Part shown: in pieces, positions 6,507 to 6,582 of the stretch
Numbering within the stretch: position 1 is the stretch's first letter
How the letters are laid out: each line of letters begins with the position of its first letter
Source: an uncultured Lachnospiraceae bacterium
GTDB taxonomy: Bacteria > Bacillota > Clostridia > Lachnospirales > Lachnospiraceae
DNA: 6,582 nucleotides
Assembly: GCA_910585605.1 (NCBI GenBank)
Contig: CAJUFL010000104.1
Location: 1-6,582 of the forward strand
Direction: 5' to 3'
Notes under the pieces: model-generated
What the model saw: only the letters and a program-made list of their open reading frames with translations
Databases searched by the model: none
Told to the model about the DNA's origin: nothing
Position numbers and translations under genes: made by a program

Positions 6507-6582
6507 CGGTCATCGTGCAAGCGTATCCTTTTCACTCCCGAAGCCTTGATACCTCTGATAATCTCATGCTCCATATAGGATT

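Larger units (their letters stand above)
6425..6582 (-). pseudogene. Truncated tyrosine recombinase (integrase) fragment, open at the window edge
   Basis: An open frame enters from the right edge and ends at TGA 6425-6427. The residues MEHEIIRGIKASGVKRIRLHD (coded by about 6512-6574) resemble the stretch leading into the HDLRH box of Firmicute phage/ICE integrases. Family members continue LRHSHASLL..., but here the frame continues DRVIIGASQKKP with no family resemblance. The catalytic H-x-x-R box and the terminal tyrosine are therefore missing. The break near 6512 coincides with the start of the ParR-gene promoter region, so a deletion or recombination junction is likely. The upstream part is outside the window. 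The assignment rests on about 20 residues. Confidence 0.5.

Noticed and set aside
1..6582. CRISPR array, tRNA or rRNA
   Set aside because: No regularly spaced identical repeats of CRISPR type and no tRNA cloverleaf or rRNA-like sequence were seen. The left array is too degenerate and its spacers too short and AT-rich for CRISPR.

Overview
The window is AT-rich and looks like an accessory or mobile island of a low-GC Firmicute. A Clostridia host, most likely Lachnospiraceae, is inferred from three things: the style of the Rpn-family nuclease, the AGGAGG/GGAGGT ribosome binding sites, and an ICE-like ParR-type gene beside a tyrosine-recombinase remnant. All convincing genes are on the minus strand, so they are transcribed from right to left.

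Right end (about 5950-6582). At the edge is the tail of a tyrosine recombinase reading frame. It keeps the family-like stretch ending in ...GVKRIRLHD and then loses all similarity, where an HxLRH box would be expected. Next comes a leader with an extended -10 promoter (TGTTATAAT) and several inverted repeats. It precedes a 142-aa ribbon-helix-helix protein that resembles ParR-type centromere binders of plasmids and ICEs.

Centre (2312-5946). One very large SF2 helicase of the DUF1998/MZB class is present only as wreckage. Its N-terminal RecA domain (Walker A, DExH) is missing. The surviving part now begins inside an unrelated hydrophobic open frame that starts 14 nt after the ParR-like gene. 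A single-base frameshift near 4795 splits the remainder into a 386-aa and a 793-aa frame. The second half still carries helicase motifs V and VI, several zinc ribbons and the four-cysteine DUF1998 signature. The surviving part alone is about 1,165 residues, so the ancestor was probably of DruE-like size, typical of phage-defence helicases.

Left centre (1367-2266). An intact D12-class (Dam-family) DNA adenine methyltransferase follows the helicase by 45 nt with its own strong ribosome binding site. It is probably the self-protection partner of the dead helicase and is now an orphan methylase.

Left (1-1366). An Rpn/PD-(D/E)XK nuclease has a clean sigma-A-type promoter (TTGCCA-17-TATAAT) and a strong terminator. 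An internal in-frame ATG with a near-perfect ribosome binding site could give a 58-aa C-terminal isoform, matching the intragenic antitoxin arrangement known for Rpn proteins. The gene-free left 250 bases hold five degenerate copies of an 18-bp bipartite element (consensus YTATATCATTNCTATATC), which no gene here explains.

Overall this reads as a decaying defence/mobile island: two genes that look functional (Dam methylase, Rpn toxin-like nuclease), a ParR-like gene, a broken helicase and a broken integrase. The best candidates for follow-up are the Rpn internal start and the left repeat array.
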